A DNA stretch of 64,000 bases from Poindextera sp036494815 (GTDB taxonomy: Bacteria > Pseudomonadota > Alphaproteobacteria > Caulobacterales > Caulobacteraceae): contig DASXNV010000032.1 in NCBI GenBank assembly GCA_036494815.1, positions 1 to 64,000 on the forward strand, read 5' to 3'. Position 1 is the stretch's first letter. Every line of letters starts with the position of its first letter. Shown piece by piece: positions 11,254 through 19,724 of this stretch. The notes below the pieces were generated by a model that had not been told where the DNA came from, did not search any database, and worked only from the letters and a program-made list of their open reading frames with translations. The position numbers were made by a program, and so were the translations under genes.

Positions 11254-11832
11254 ATGACAATCAAGTCGATCTCGGCGGCAGTTGGCATGATGGCCCTGTG
11301 CGCTGTCACAGCAGCGGCCGCCCAGTCCGTCAATGTGGACGCTCCGTCGGCCCAGCGCGTCAGCGATGCGGGCGCCGCGCCGACGGGCGACATGCAAAGC
11401 ACGCGTTTTCGATCGACAATGGACCGCGTCTTCGGCCCTGGGCGATGGCGACAGACCAGCGGCTACCGCTCGCCCGCCCAGGAGGACGAACTGCGCAGGC
11501 AGGGCGCTGGCGCCGTAGCTGCAGGCCACCGCTCGCGTCATTCGGTGGGGACCCCGGTCGCGCCGGGGGCCTACGACATTGTCGTCGATGGCATGTCGAT
11601 GCAGAGCGCCGCACTAAAACTCCGGCGCTCCGGTGAAACCTTCGATCGCGTGGTTGTCGAGGGCGTTCATGGCGCCCAGGGGCCGCACCTGCACGTCGAG
11701 CCGAACTTCGCGCCCGCCACAGATCCGAACCCAACCCCCATGGGCGACGACACGATCTACGCGCGGATCGTCGGGGGTAGGCGAAACCCGGTGCTCACGA
11801 GGGTGTCGTCAGCGGCCGCGCGGAAAAACTGA
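11254..11832 (+). CDS. secreted M15-like (D-Ala-D-Ala carboxypeptidase-type) protein
   Basis: The 192-residue product has a signal peptide (MTIKSISAAVGMMALCAVTA, cut near AAAAQ). In the mature part, SGYRSPAQEDELRRQG resembles the substrate-binding segment of M15 peptidases. SRHSVGT...AYD supplies a His and an Asp, and GPHLHVE a final His, matching the SxHxxGxAxD and HxH zinc ligands. It could trim peptidoglycan peptides in the periplasm. The spacing between the first His and Asp is longer than usual, so activity is uncertain. It is divergent from the OmpA-type gene over 268 bases. Confidence 0.65.
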   Translation: MTIKSISAAVGMMALCAVTAAAAQSVNVDAPSAQRVSDAGAAPTGDMQSTRFRSTMDRVFGPGRWRQTSGYRSPAQEDELRRQGAGAVAAGHRSRHSVGTPVAPGAYDIVVDGMSMQSAALKLRRSGETFDRVVVEGVHGAQGPHLHVEPNFAPATDPNPTPMGDDTIYARIVGGRRNPVLTRVSSAAARKN

Positions 11833-11884
11833 GGCCGGGGTTTACTCCAACCGGCGATGAACAGGCCTTGGTCCAGTCCGCCCC

Positions 11885-12208
11885 TTATTTGGCCGACGCC
11901 CGCAGCGCCGCCTCATAGGCCAGGCGCGTCCAGTGGGTCATGATCTCCGGATCGTCCCATGCGTCGTCCGGCACAGTCCAATAGGGCATCTGCACCGCCT
12001 TGCCCGTCTTGCTCTCATAGGCCCAACGCCGCGCCCCGGCGGCCTCGAACCGCGGGCCGGTCACCGCGTCACCCTTGAGCAGCATCTCGCCGCGCAGGTC
12101 GATCGCGACGATCAGGCCCTTATGATAGATCCCCTTGCCGCCAAACATCCGCCGCACCGTCACCGTCCCCAGCCCCTGGAACATCTCCTCGATCTCGATG
12201 GGATCCAT
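11885..12208 (-). CDS. TfoX/Sxy N-terminal domain protein
   Basis: The 107-residue protein matches the TfoX N-terminal fold: a start around IEEMFQGLGTVTVRRMFGGK, then GIYHKGLIVAIDLRGEMLLK, and the MPYWTVPDDAWDDPE segment. In gammaproteobacteria TfoX/Sxy controls competence, but single-domain versions in alphaproteobacteria have no settled role. ATG at 12208 is chosen because it begins at the conserved domain. The frame is open upstream to 12376, but that stretch is not protein-like. Confidence 0.85.
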   Translation of the reverse strand: MDPIEIEEMFQGLGTVTVRRMFGGKGIYHKGLIVAIDLRGEMLLKGDAVTGPRFEAAGARRWAYESKTGKAVQMPYWTVPDDAWDDPEIMTHWTRLAYEAALRASAK

Positions 12209-12412
12209 GGGGGCTGGGCTCCGGGGGTGGTGGTGGGAAAAGTCGGCCGCCAGACTACACGTAAACCGCCTATATCTTCCTGAGCGCTTCGATCCGGCCA
12301 AGGCCGGAAGGAGCCTCAAGTTCACAGTTGCGAGCCTGGAGCGACAGGCTTTGATCCGCTGTGAAATTAAGGGCAAGGGGGCGCCGCCCAGGGGTGTGAA
12401 TCAGGTCGGAAT

Positions 12413-12427
12413 TTCACTCTGACCCCA
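12413..12427. repeat. left arm of imperfect inverted repeat flanking the frameshifted gene
   Basis: ttcactctgacccca reads inward here, and its partner at 13243-13257 reads ctcaccctgccccca on the other strand, 12 of 15 matching. The arms bracket the HEPN-like gene. The stop codon of that gene lies inside this arm, and the other arm abuts the LysR stop codon. Confidence 0.45.
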
Positions 12428-13234
12428 TTTCCCTCTGAGTGCTTCCTGCAGTTTCCCGAGCGCACGCCGATTGGATGAAGCTGTCAATCATGTCGTCTAC
12501 GCAGGTGTGCAGGCGAGCAAGCCTCTCGGCGAATGCGGAGGCCAAGGTGGTGACCGTGGAACTATCTGAGATCGCCAACTCTTCTCCACCACCCAATAGG
12601 AAGAAGCCGCGAGCGTTCAAATTGATACAGCCGGCGGATACAAAGTCGTAGTGCGCGATGCGGTTGCGGACTGAATGGCGACCTTCCGCTAGCACGAACG
12701 CAAGAGCATCGACGTGGCGAGCGTGAGCCTTGGAAAGCGCCGAAGCAACGTCGGGCGTCTTCGATTTGGAGAGCGACTTTGGCAGCGTCCGAAACGAATT
12801 AACCTCTGTCTTGAAGTAGCTTGCGAGTGCCCCCAAGACCCATCGTTGTATCCCCCGACCGCTCGGCGAAGCTGCTGACGGCCAGGATGGCGTTCACGTT
12901 CGCCTCGATCTCGCCCAGTCGATCGGCATGGTCGTGGGTGGCAGCCAGTGCGCCCCGGACGTCTCCGAGCACGCCATTGACATGTGAGTGGCGCCCCTTC
13001 CGTTCGAGCTTTGGGTTTGCTCGCCAAGCCGTGACGTAGCTTGGCTGCGGGCTCGTGATGAACGTGTGAAAGCGCAGAAAGGACGATCGCATGATCCTGG
13101 GCGATATCGTAATCGGCGAGTTGTCGGACGGCGTTCGTGCAGCGCGTAATTTCTGGATCGAATGCAGTGGCCAGCATCCGCGAGAACACTGCGGGTCCAT
13201 CTTGGTGTCCGAGTCTATAGTCATCTGAACTCAT
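12414..13234 (-). pseudogene. HEPN-like protein gene broken by two frameshifts
   Basis: Three consecutive minus-strand frames read like one protein of about 270 residues. Frame one starts ATG at 13234 (MSSDDYRLGHQDGPAVF). Frame two takes over somewhere between about 13100 and 13000 (TAWRANPKLERKGRHSHVNG). Frame three begins near a GGGGG run at about 12833-12837 (ALASYFKTEVNSF) and ends at 12414. Removing one G restores MGLGALASYFK. The last part contains RNRIAH, an Rx4H motif like that of HEPN ribonucleases. Codon use is less GC-biased than in neighbours. I do not recognise the exact family. Sequencing error at the homopolymer is possible. Confidence 0.6.
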
Positions 13235-13242
13235 TGTAAAAA

Positions 13243-13257
13243 TGGGGGCAGGGTGAG
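13243..13257. repeat. right arm of imperfect inverted repeat
   Basis: tgggggcagggtgag is the partner of 12413-12427. It lies 9 bases upstream of the start of the broken gene and 2 bases beyond the LysR stop codon. Confidence 0.45.
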
Positions 13258-13258
13258 T

Positions 13259-14143
13259 TTAGCCCCCCCGCAAACTCCGCACCAACTCCCGCGCAAACGG
13301 CGCCGCCTCGTCCAGATCCCGCACGCAGATCGTCAGGTCGCGGATCGCCCAGTCGTCCTCCAGGTCGATCGTCGCGATCGGCAGGGTCAGGGCCAGCCTC
13401 CGCGCCGTGGTGCGCGGTACGACGCCGACCCCCACACCCGCCGCGACAAGGCGGCAGACCGCGTCGAAACTGCGCAGCTGCACGCGCAGGCGCAGCGGCG
13501 CGCCCAGGGGCGCCGCCCTGGCGGCCAGGAAACGCTGCAGGGCGCTTGTCCGGTCCAGGCCGACGAAGTCAAAGCCCAGGACGTCGGTGAAGGCGACTGT
13601 GGATCGTCCGGCCAGGGCGTGGCCGGCGCTGGTCACCACCACAAAGCGGTCCGAGCGGAACGGAAAGGTCTGCAGACGGCCCATGTCGACGGTGCCGGCC
13701 ACGATTCCCACGTCGCCGACCCCTTCGGCGATCAGGGTGACGATCTCGTCCGACAGCCGCTCTTCCAGATCCACCGTCACCCGGGGGTGCTTGGCCAGGA
13801 ATTCGCTCAGTGCCTCGGGCAGGAATTCGGTCGAGGCGTTGGTGTTGGCGAGCAGCCTGACATGGCCCGCGCCGCCGCCGGCAAAGACGCCCAGGTCCTC
13901 GTTCAGGCGGGCGCTCTGGGCGAGCATGAGGCGGGCGTGTTTCAGCAGGGCGTGGCCGGCGGGCGTTGGGGCCACCCCCTGCCGCGAGCGTGTCAGAAGC
14001 GATGTCCCGAGCGACTGCTCCAGCCTTCGTATCCGCGTCGAGGCCGCCGCCAGCGCGATGGCGCTGCGCGCCGCCCCGGCGGTGATGGAGCCGGCGTCCA
14101 CCACCTCGCAGAACAGTCTCAGATCGATCAGATCGAAGCGCAT
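13259..14143 (-). CDS. LysR-family transcriptional regulator
   Basis: This 294-residue regulator has the usual layout: an N-terminal winged helix-turn-helix (MRFDLIDLRLFCEVVDAGSI, with STRIRRLEQSLGTSLLTRSR as recognition region, residues 1-65) and a periplasmic-binding-like effector domain. The start at 14143 is chosen because MRFDLIDLRLF is the standard LysR beginning. The open frame extends to 14230 without similarity. It is divergent from sdhCDAB, with 290 bases between. A GTGGAT-N20-ATCCAC palindrome at 14199-14230 in that gap might be its operator. The effector is unknown. Confidence 0.93.
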   Translation of the reverse strand: MRFDLIDLRLFCEVVDAGSITAGAARSAIALAAASTRIRRLEQSLGTSLLTRSRQGVAPTPAGHALLKHARLMLAQSARLNEDLGVFAGGGAGHVRLLANTNASTEFLPEALSEFLAKHPRVTVDLEERLSDEIVTLIAEGVGDVGIVAGTVDMGRLQTFPFRSDRFVVVTSAGHALAGRSTVAFTDVLGFDFVGLDRTSALQRFLAARAAPLGAPLRLRVQLRSFDAVCRLVAAGVGVGVVPRTTARRLALTLPIATIDLEDDWAIRDLTICVRDLDEAAPFARELVRSLRGG

Positions 14144-14198
14144 CCTTCGCCTTTCGCGAAGGAAGGCTACAGCACTCACGCATTGTGTCGCTGCAAAA

Positions 14199-14230
14199 GT
14201 GGATCCAGACTTCGCCAAATTAGAATCCAC
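14199..14230. promoter_or_regulatory. GTGGAT-N20-ATCCAC palindrome between LysR gene and sdhC
   Basis: The 6-base arms at 14199-14204 and 14225-14230 are perfect inverted copies, located 55-87 bases upstream of the LysR start. Placement suits autoregulation of the LysR gene, but the spacing is not the textbook T-N11-A pattern, so this is only a candidate. Confidence 0.3.
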
Positions 14231-14372
14231 GCAAAGGGGCCGCGCTGATGCGCCCTTTCAGACGGGACGGTCGGGCGGCTATTGTTCGCGGCCCTCCCGG
14301 GGGATCGGGAATTGGGCGATGCAATGTTGGGCTGGGAGACGCCCCCGGCCTCCTTTCCCCTACGTGCGTTCG

Positions 14373-14399
14373 TTGACACGGGGTCCGCGCGGCTTAAAA
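14373..14399 (+). promoter_or_regulatory. sdhCDAB promoter
   Basis: TTGACA at 14373-14378 and GCTTAAAA at 14392-14399 are separated by 13 bases, close to the Caulobacter housekeeping consensus (TTGAC, 10-14 bases, GCTANAWC). Transcription would begin near 14405, leaving about 28 bases before the sdhC ATG with an AGGAG-like ribosome site. Confidence 0.6.
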
Positions 14400-14433
14400 G
14401 CGGCGCAGGTCGCTTTGAGGAGATGAGCCGGGC

Positions 14434-14838
14434 ATGAGCGAATCCAAGACGGGTGCGGCGGCGCGGCCGCTTTCGCCCCACGTCCAGGTCTGGCGCTGGC
14501 ACATCACCATGGCCAGCTCGATCCTGCACCGGGCCACCGGCTCGGCCCTCTATGGCGGGGCGCTGATCCTGGCGGGCTGGGCGGCGTGCCTGGCGGCCGG
14601 CCCCGGCCCGTTCGCCGCCTATAAGGGCCTGCTGGGCTCGCCCCTGGGCAAGCTGGTGCTGTTCGGCCTGACCTTCTCCATCTTCTTCCACCTGGCCAAC
14701 GGCGTCCGTCACTTGGCCTGGGACGTGGGCGAGGGCTTTGAGCCCCGCACCGCGGACATGACCGCCGCGGCCGTGATCGCCTTTGCGGTGACCGCGACCA
14801 TCGCCGTCTGGGTGCTCTACGCGACCGGAGTGTTTTGA
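14434..14838 (+). CDS. sdhC: succinate dehydrogenase cytochrome b556 subunit
   Basis: The 134-residue membrane anchor contains RPLSPHVQVWRW and the SILHRATGSALYGGALI quinone-site segment. Three hydrophobic helices follow, including FFHLANGVRHLAWDVG, whose His is the haem ligand. It forms complex II with SdhD, SdhA and SdhB, passing electrons to ubiquinone. It overlaps sdhD by four bases (ATGA). Confidence 0.96.
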   Translation: MSESKTGAAARPLSPHVQVWRWHITMASSILHRATGSALYGGALILAGWAACLAAGPGPFAAYKGLLGSPLGKLVLFGLTFSIFFHLANGVRHLAWDVGEGFEPRTADMTAAAVIAFAVTATIAVWVLYATGVF

Positions 14839-15230
14839 TGACCAGCTATCGCACGCCGCTCGGCCGCGCCCGCGGCCTGGGCGCCGCCAAGCACGGGGTT
14901 GGCCATTTCATCGGCCAGCGGGTCTCGGCCATCGCCCTGGTCCTTTTGGTGCTGTGGGCGGTCTATTCCGGCCTGAACCTAGCCCGGTTCGACTATTCCG
15001 CCACAGTCGGCTGGCTGCGCTGGGGCCCCAATACGGTGCTGACCGCCCTGCTGATCGGGGTGGGCTTCTATCACATGTCCTTAGGGATGCGGACCATCGT
15101 CGAGGACTATATCCACAAGGCCTCGACCAAGGCGGTGCTCCTGATCCTCAACCTGTTCGCCTGCTGGCTGGGCGGCGTCATCGGCGTGATCGCCGTTCTC
15201 AAGGTCGCCTTCGGCGGCGGAGCGTACTGA
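14835..15230 (+). CDS. sdhD: succinate dehydrogenase membrane anchor subunit
   Basis: The 131-residue subunit begins MTSYRTPLGRARGLGAAKHG, typical of alphaproteobacterial SdhD. It has three membrane helices and the YHMSLGMRTIVEDYIH segment, whose His is a haem ligand candidate. It anchors complex II with SdhC. The ATGA start overlap with sdhC and a two-base gap to sdhA show tight coupling. Confidence 0.95.
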   Translation: MMTSYRTPLGRARGLGAAKHGVGHFIGQRVSAIALVLLVLWAVYSGLNLARFDYSATVGWLRWGPNTVLTALLIGVGFYHMSLGMRTIVEDYIHKASTKAVLLILNLFACWLGGVIGVIAVLKVAFGGGAY

Positions 15231-15232
15231 CC

Positions 15233-17020
15233 ATGGCGGCCTATGAATTCATCGATCACAAGTTCGATGTGGTGGTGGTGGGCGCCGGCGGCTCGGGCCT
15301 GCGCGCGGCCCTGGGCGCGGCCGAGGCGGGGCTGAAGACGGCCTGTATCACCAAGGTCTTCCCCACCCGCTCGCATACCGTGGCGGCCCAGGGCGGCATC
15401 TCGGCCAGCCTGGGCAATATGGGCCAGGACGACTGGCGCTGGCACATGTACGACACCGTCAAGGGGTCGGACTGGCTGGGCGACCAGGACTCCATCGAGT
15501 ATCTGGTGCGCAACGCCCCGGCGGCGGTCTATGAGCTGGAGCACTGGGGCGTGCCGTTCTCGCGCACCCCGGAAGGCAAGATCTACCAGCGCGCCTTTGG
15601 CGGCATGACCCGGAACTATGGCGAGGCGCCGATCCAGCGCACCTGCGCCGCGGCCGACCGCACCGGCCACGCCATGCTGCACACCATGTACGGCCAGTCC
15701 CTGTCCAAGTCGGTGGACTTCTTCATCGAGTATTTCGCCCTCGACCTGATCATGGACGAAGGCCGCTGCGTGGGCGTCACCGCCTGGAAGCTGGACGACG
15801 GCACCCTGCATCGCTTTCAGGCCCAGACCGTGGTCCTGGCCACCGGCGGCTATGGCCGAGCCTATTTCAGCGCCACCAGCGCCCATACCTGCACCGGCGA
15901 CGGCGGCGGCATGGTGCTGCGCGCAGGGCTCCCGCTGCAGGACATGGAGTTCGTCCAGTTCCACCCCACCGGCATCTATGGCGCCGGCTGCCTGATCACC
16001 GAAGGCGCCCGGGGCGAGGGCGGCTATCTGACCAATTCCGAGGGCGAGCGCTTCATGGAGCGCTACGCCCCCTCGGCCAAGGATCTGGCCAGCCGCGACG
16101 TGGTCAGCCGGGCCATGACCATCGAGATCCGCGAAGGCCGCGGGGTGGGGCCGAACAAGGACCACATCTTCCTGCACCTGGACCACCTGGATCCCAAGGT
16201 GCTGCACCAGCGCCTGCCGGGCATCTCCGACACCGCCAAGATCTTCGCCGGGGTCGACGTGACCAAGGAGCCGATCCCGGTCCTGCCGACGGTGCACTAC
16301 AACATGGGCGGCATCCCCACCAACTTCCACGGTGAGGCGGTGATCCGCAAAGGCGACGATCCCGACGCGGTGGTGCCGGGCCTGATGGCCGTGGGCGAGG
16401 CGGCCTGCGTCTCGGTGCACGGCGCCAACCGCCTGGGCTCCAACAGCCTGATCGACCTGGTGGTGTTCGGCCGCGCCGTGGGGCTGCGGGTCGCCGAGAC
16501 CCTGAAGGTGGGCGCGCGCCAGCCGGAGCTGAAGCCGGCTCAGACCGAGGCCTCGCTGGCCCGCTTCGACGCCTTCCGCAACGCCAAGGGCTCGACCCCC
16601 ACCGCCCAGCTGCGGCTGGAGATGCAAAAGACCATGCAGGAGGACGTGGCCGTCTTCCGCACCGGCGAGACCCTGAAAAGCGGCGTCGCGCGCATGGAAA
16701 AGGTGCGCCAGCAATTGCCCGACCTGCAGACCTTCGATCGCGGCCTGATCTGGAACACCGACCTGGTGGAGACCCTGGAGCTGGACAACCTGGTCGGCCA
16801 GGCCATCGTGACGGTGAACGGCGCCCTGAACCGCGAGGAAAGCCGCGGCGCCCACGCCCGCGAGGATTTCTCGGCCCGCAATGACGAGACGTGGATGAAG
16901 CACACCCTGGCAACCTATGACGGGGCCACGGGCAAGGTCTCCATCGATTACCGCCCGGTGCACACCTACACCATGACCGACGACATCGAGTACATCAAAC
17001 CCAAGGCGCGGGTTTACTGA
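15233..17020 (+). CDS. sdhA: succinate dehydrogenase flavoprotein subunit
   Basis: The 595-residue protein starts MAAYEFIDHKFDVVVVGAGG with the FAD-binding GxGxxG. The covalent FAD histidine is H48 in TRSHTVAAQGG. FVQFHPTGI, the HGANRLGSNSL segment and the C-terminal RGAHAREDF active-site arginine region are all present. It oxidises succinate to fumarate. The open frame runs upstream inside sdhD, but ATG at 15233, two bases after the sdhD stop, fits the family length. sdhB follows after 10 bases. Confidence 0.98.
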   Translation: MAAYEFIDHKFDVVVVGAGGSGLRAALGAAEAGLKTACITKVFPTRSHTVAAQGGISASLGNMGQDDWRWHMYDTVKGSDWLGDQDSIEYLVRNAPAAVYELEHWGVPFSRTPEGKIYQRAFGGMTRNYGEAPIQRTCAAADRTGHAMLHTMYGQSLSKSVDFFIEYFALDLIMDEGRCVGVTAWKLDDGTLHRFQAQTVVLATGGYGRAYFSATSAHTCTGDGGGMVLRAGLPLQDMEFVQFHPTGIYGAGCLITEGARGEGGYLTNSEGERFMERYAPSAKDLASRDVVSRAMTIEIREGRGVGPNKDHIFLHLDHLDPKVLHQRLPGISDTAKIFAGVDVTKEPIPVLPTVHYNMGGIPTNFHGEAVIRKGDDPDAVVPGLMAVGEAACVSVHGANRLGSNSLIDLVVFGRAVGLRVAETLKVGARQPELKPAQTEASLARFDAFRNAKGSTPTAQLRLEMQKTMQEDVAVFRTGETLKSGVARMEKVRQQLPDLQTFDRGLIWNTDLVETLELDNLVGQAIVTVNGALNREESRGAHAREDFSARNDETWMKHTLATYDGATGKVSIDYRPVHTYTMTDDIEYIKPKARVY

Positions 17021-17030
17021 GGAGCTAAAG

Positions 17031-17813
17031 ATGGTTCAGCTGACGCTCCCCAAGAACTCCAAGATCGGCACGGGCAAGCATTGGTCGGCGCCCGCCGGGG
17101 CCAAGACGGTCAAGAGCTTCCGCATCTATCGCTACGACCCGGAGACCGGCGAAAATCCGCGCTGGGACACCTATGACGTGGCCGTCGACCAGTGCGGCCC
17201 CATGGTGCTGGACGCCCTGATCCACATCAAGAACACTATGGACCCCACCCTGGCCTTCCGGCGCTCGTGCCGCGAAGGCGTGTGCGGCTCCTGCGCCATG
17301 AATATCGGCGGACGCAACACCCTGGCCTGCACCCATGGCTGGGCCGAGGCGCCCGGCAAGGACGTGCAGATCTCGCCCCTGCCGTCCCAGGCGGTGATCA
17401 AGGACCTGATACCGGACCTGTCGGTGTTCTACGCGCAATACGCCTCGATCGAGCCCTGGCTGCACACCGACACCCCCGAGCCCCAGCGCGAATGGGTGCA
17501 GAGCCCCGAAGACCGGGAAAAGCTCGATGGCCTCTATGAGTGCATCCTGTGCGCCTGCTGCTCGACCTCCTGCCCCAGCTATTGGTGGAACGGCGAGAAG
17601 TATCTCGGGCCGGCCGCCCTGCTGCACGCCTATCGCTGGCTGATAGACAGCCGCGACGAGGCCGCCGGCGACCGGCTGGACGATCTGGAAGATCCCTTCA
17701 AGCTCTATCGCTGCCATACGATCATGAACTGCGCCCAGGTCTGCCCCAAGGGCCTGAACCCTGCCAAGGCCATCGCCGAGATCAAGAAGATGATGGTCGA
17801 ACGGGTGGTGTAG
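17031..17813 (+). CDS. sdhB: succinate dehydrogenase iron-sulfur subunit
   Basis: The 260-residue protein carries the plant-type [2Fe-2S] ligands C80, C85, C88 and C100. The [4Fe-4S] and [3Fe-4S] ligands come from CILCACCSTSCPSYWWN and CHTIMNCAQVCPKGLNP. It relays electrons from FAD in SdhA to ubiquinone. A GGAG ribosome site lies before the ATG. A dispersed palindrome begins four bases after the stop and probably ends the operon transcript. Confidence 0.98.
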   Translation: MVQLTLPKNSKIGTGKHWSAPAGAKTVKSFRIYRYDPETGENPRWDTYDVAVDQCGPMVLDALIHIKNTMDPTLAFRRSCREGVCGSCAMNIGGRNTLACTHGWAEAPGKDVQISPLPSQAVIKDLIPDLSVFYAQYASIEPWLHTDTPEPQREWVQSPEDREKLDGLYECILCACCSTSCPSYWWNGEKYLGPAALLHAYRWLIDSRDEAAGDRLDDLEDPFKLYRCHTIMNCAQVCPKGLNPAKAIAEIKKMMVERVV

Positions 17814-17816
17814 ACA

Positions 17817-17963
17817 CCTCTCCCGAAGGGAGAGGGAGGGGCCCGCGCCGAAGGCGTGGGAGGGTGAGGGGTTACGGAGGCTCAGGATGAATCTGAAAGA
17901 CCTTACCCCCTCATCCTCCCACCGCTTCGCGGCGGGCCCCTCCTTCTCCCCAGAGGAGAAGGG
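17817..17963. repeat. dispersed palindromic repeat, family C
   Basis: About 60-base arms pair imperfectly: cctctcccgaagggagaggg onward on the left, and the complement of ccttctcctctggggagaag on the right, around a central loop near 17885-17905. The left arm holds its own hairpin (17817-17835) right behind sdhB. Similar elements are common between genes in Caulobacterales and other alphaproteobacteria. It lies between sdhB and the ferredoxin reductase gene. Confidence 0.8.
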
Positions 17964-18011
17964 AAATATCATGAGGTTGACGGCGGCGTCATTTTTCTGC
18001 AACGGGACAGT

Positions 18012-19241
18012 ATGAGCGAACCTGACGCGCATGTGGTGATCGTCGGCGCGGGCCATGCGGGCGGCTCGGCCGCCGCGTTCCTGCGCCAGTACGGATTCGC
18101 CGGTCCGATCACCCTGATCGGCGAAGAAGTGATCGCCCCCTATCAGCGCCCGCCCCTGTCCAAGGCCTGGCTGAAAGGCGAGGCCGACGCCGATAGCCTG
18201 ATGCTGAAGCCGGAAAGCTTCTATCCCGAGCACCAGATCGACCTTCGCCTGCACCAGAAGGTTCTGAAGATCGACCGCTTCGCCAGGACCGTGAGCCTGA
18301 ACAGCGGCAATACAGTCCACTACGACAAGCTGATCCTGGCCACGGGCGCCCGGGCGCGGCCGCTGCCGGCGCCGGGGGCCGACCTCTATGGCGTGATGTC
18401 CCTGCGCAACGCCATGGACGCTGAGATGCTCAAGTCTTCGCTGGGCCGCGGCAAGCGCCTTGCGGTGATCGGCGGGGGCTATATCGGCCTGGAGGCGGCC
18501 GCCTCGGCCCGCTTCCTGGGCGCCGATGCGGTGGTGATCGAGGTCATGCCCCGCGTCCTGGCCCGGGTGGCCTGCGAGACCCTGTCGACCTTCTTCCAGG
18601 ACTATCACCGGGCGCGCGGCGTCCAGTTCGAACTGAATGTCGGCGTGACCGCCTTCGAGGGCGCCAATGGCCGCGTCAGCGGCGTGCGCCTTGCCGACGG
18701 GCGCGTCCTGCCCTGCGACGCCGCCCTGGTGGGCATCGGCGCCATTCCCAATGACGAACTGGCGCAGAACGCGGGCCTCGACTGCGCAGACGGGGTGATG
18801 GTGGATCTCTCCGCCCAGACCTCGGATTCCGCCATCTTCGCCATAGGCGACGTCACGCGCCGGCCCATGCCGCTCTATGGCCGCGACGTGCGGCTGGAGA
18901 GCGTGGCCAACGCCCTGGAACAGGCCAAGCAGGCGGCCAGCGTCATCGCCGGCCGCGCCGTCGCCGCGCCCGAGGTGACCTGGAACTGGTCGGACCAGTA
19001 CGATCTCAAGCTGCAGATCGCCGGCCTGGCCGCGGACGCCGACGAGATCCTGGTGCGGGGCGATCCCGCCAGCGGTCATTTCGCCGTGTTCCACCTCAAG
19101 GGCGATCAGATCCAGGCGGTGGAGGCGGTCAACGCCGGTCCGGAATTCATGGCCGGCCGCCAGCTGATCGCCTCGCGGCGCGCCATCGCGCGCGACAAAC
19201 TTGCCGACACCACTATTTCCATGAAAGAGGTCGCCGCCTAA
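18012..19241 (+). CDS. NAD(P)H-dependent ferredoxin reductase, FAD-binding
   Basis: The 409-residue protein has two Rossmann motifs: VVIVGAGHAGGSAAAFLRQY for FAD at residues 8-27 and LAVIGGGYIGLEAAASARFL for NAD(P)H near residue 155. The FAD motif AIGDVTRRP and a C-terminal reductase domain follow. It matches the putidaredoxin/rhodocoxin reductase group, which feeds electrons to 2Fe-2S ferredoxins. The adrenodoxin-type ferredoxin gene begins 23 bases downstream, an obvious partner. The final acceptor, possibly a cytochrome P450 or Fe-S assembly, is not in this window. Confidence 0.93.
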   Translation: MSEPDAHVVIVGAGHAGGSAAAFLRQYGFAGPITLIGEEVIAPYQRPPLSKAWLKGEADADSLMLKPESFYPEHQIDLRLHQKVLKIDRFARTVSLNSGNTVHYDKLILATGARARPLPAPGADLYGVMSLRNAMDAEMLKSSLGRGKRLAVIGGGYIGLEAAASARFLGADAVVIEVMPRVLARVACETLSTFFQDYHRARGVQFELNVGVTAFEGANGRVSGVRLADGRVLPCDAALVGIGAIPNDELAQNAGLDCADGVMVDLSAQTSDSAIFAIGDVTRRPMPLYGRDVRLESVANALEQAKQAASVIAGRAVAAPEVTWNWSDQYDLKLQIAGLAADADEILVRGDPASGHFAVFHLKGDQIQAVEAVNAGPEFMAGRQLIASRRAIARDKLADTTISMKEVAA

Positions 19242-19264
19242 AAAGAGGCGGCAAGAGGGAGCCC

Positions 19265-19585
19265 ATGGCCAAGATCACCTATATCGAGCACGACGGAACC
19301 GAGCACGCCATCGACGTGAAGCCCGGCCTGTCGGTCATGGAAGGCGCCGTGAAGAACAACGTGCCGGGCATCGACGCCGATTGCGGCGGCGCCTGCGCCT
19401 GCGCCACCTGCCACGTCTATGTGGACGAAGCTTGGCAGGCCAAGACCGGCGACAAGACGGCCATGGAAGAGTCGATGCTCGACTTCGCCGAGGGCGTGGA
19501 ACCCAATTCGCGCCTGTCCTGCCAGATCAAGGTCACCGACGACCTGGACGGCCTGATCGTCCGCCTGCCGGAAAGCCAGCACTAG
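19265..19585 (+). CDS. adrenodoxin-type [2Fe-2S] ferredoxin
   Basis: At 106 residues it fits the family. Cluster ligands C40, C46 and C49 (CX5CX2C in CGGACACATC) plus the Cys in RLSCQIKV are present. The beginning AKITYIEHDGTEH is typical of alphaproteobacterial FdxB/Fdx proteins. It takes electrons from the reductase encoded just upstream. A GGAG site precedes the ATG. Its stop codon TAG is also the first three bases of a dispersed repeat. Confidence 0.94.
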   Translation: MAKITYIEHDGTEHAIDVKPGLSVMEGAVKNNVPGIDADCGGACACATCHVYVDEAWQAKTGDKTAMEESMLDFAEGVEPNSRLSCQIKVTDDLDGLIVRLPESQH

Positions 19586-19700
19586 ATCACGATGAGTTTG
19601 GATCGAATCGATCCCAAATCATAAAACGTGATCGATTCTAAAAGCTTAGAGCGGGTTGCGGGCGGAAGGCCGCTTCGCACTTTTCCTCAACCCGCTCTAA
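19583..19700 (+). repeat. dispersed repeat, family B copy 1
   Basis: This about 118-base element begins tagatcacgatgagtttgga and ends cctcaacccgctctaa. Its second half is a stem of gagcgggttg and caacccgctc arms. A clearly homologous copy lies inverted at 43535-43648. The first bases supply the stop codon of the ferredoxin gene. It contains GAATC and GATTC methylation sites. Confidence 0.85.
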
Positions 19701-19724
19701 ATCTCGTCTGAGGTTCAGGTTTCA

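Noticed and set aside
10986..11402. N-terminal extension of the OmpA-type protein
   Set aside because: The extra 139 codons overlap the divergent M15-like gene and would place the signal peptide internally.
15107..16963. A 618-codon open frame antiparallel to sdhA
   Set aside because: It is a shadow of the succinate dehydrogenase flavoprotein gene without recognisable domains.
17025..19094. A 689-codon open frame antiparallel to sdhB and the ferredoxin reductase
   Set aside because: It spans two real genes and a dispersed repeat in one frame and contains repeat-derived sequence; no domain is seen.
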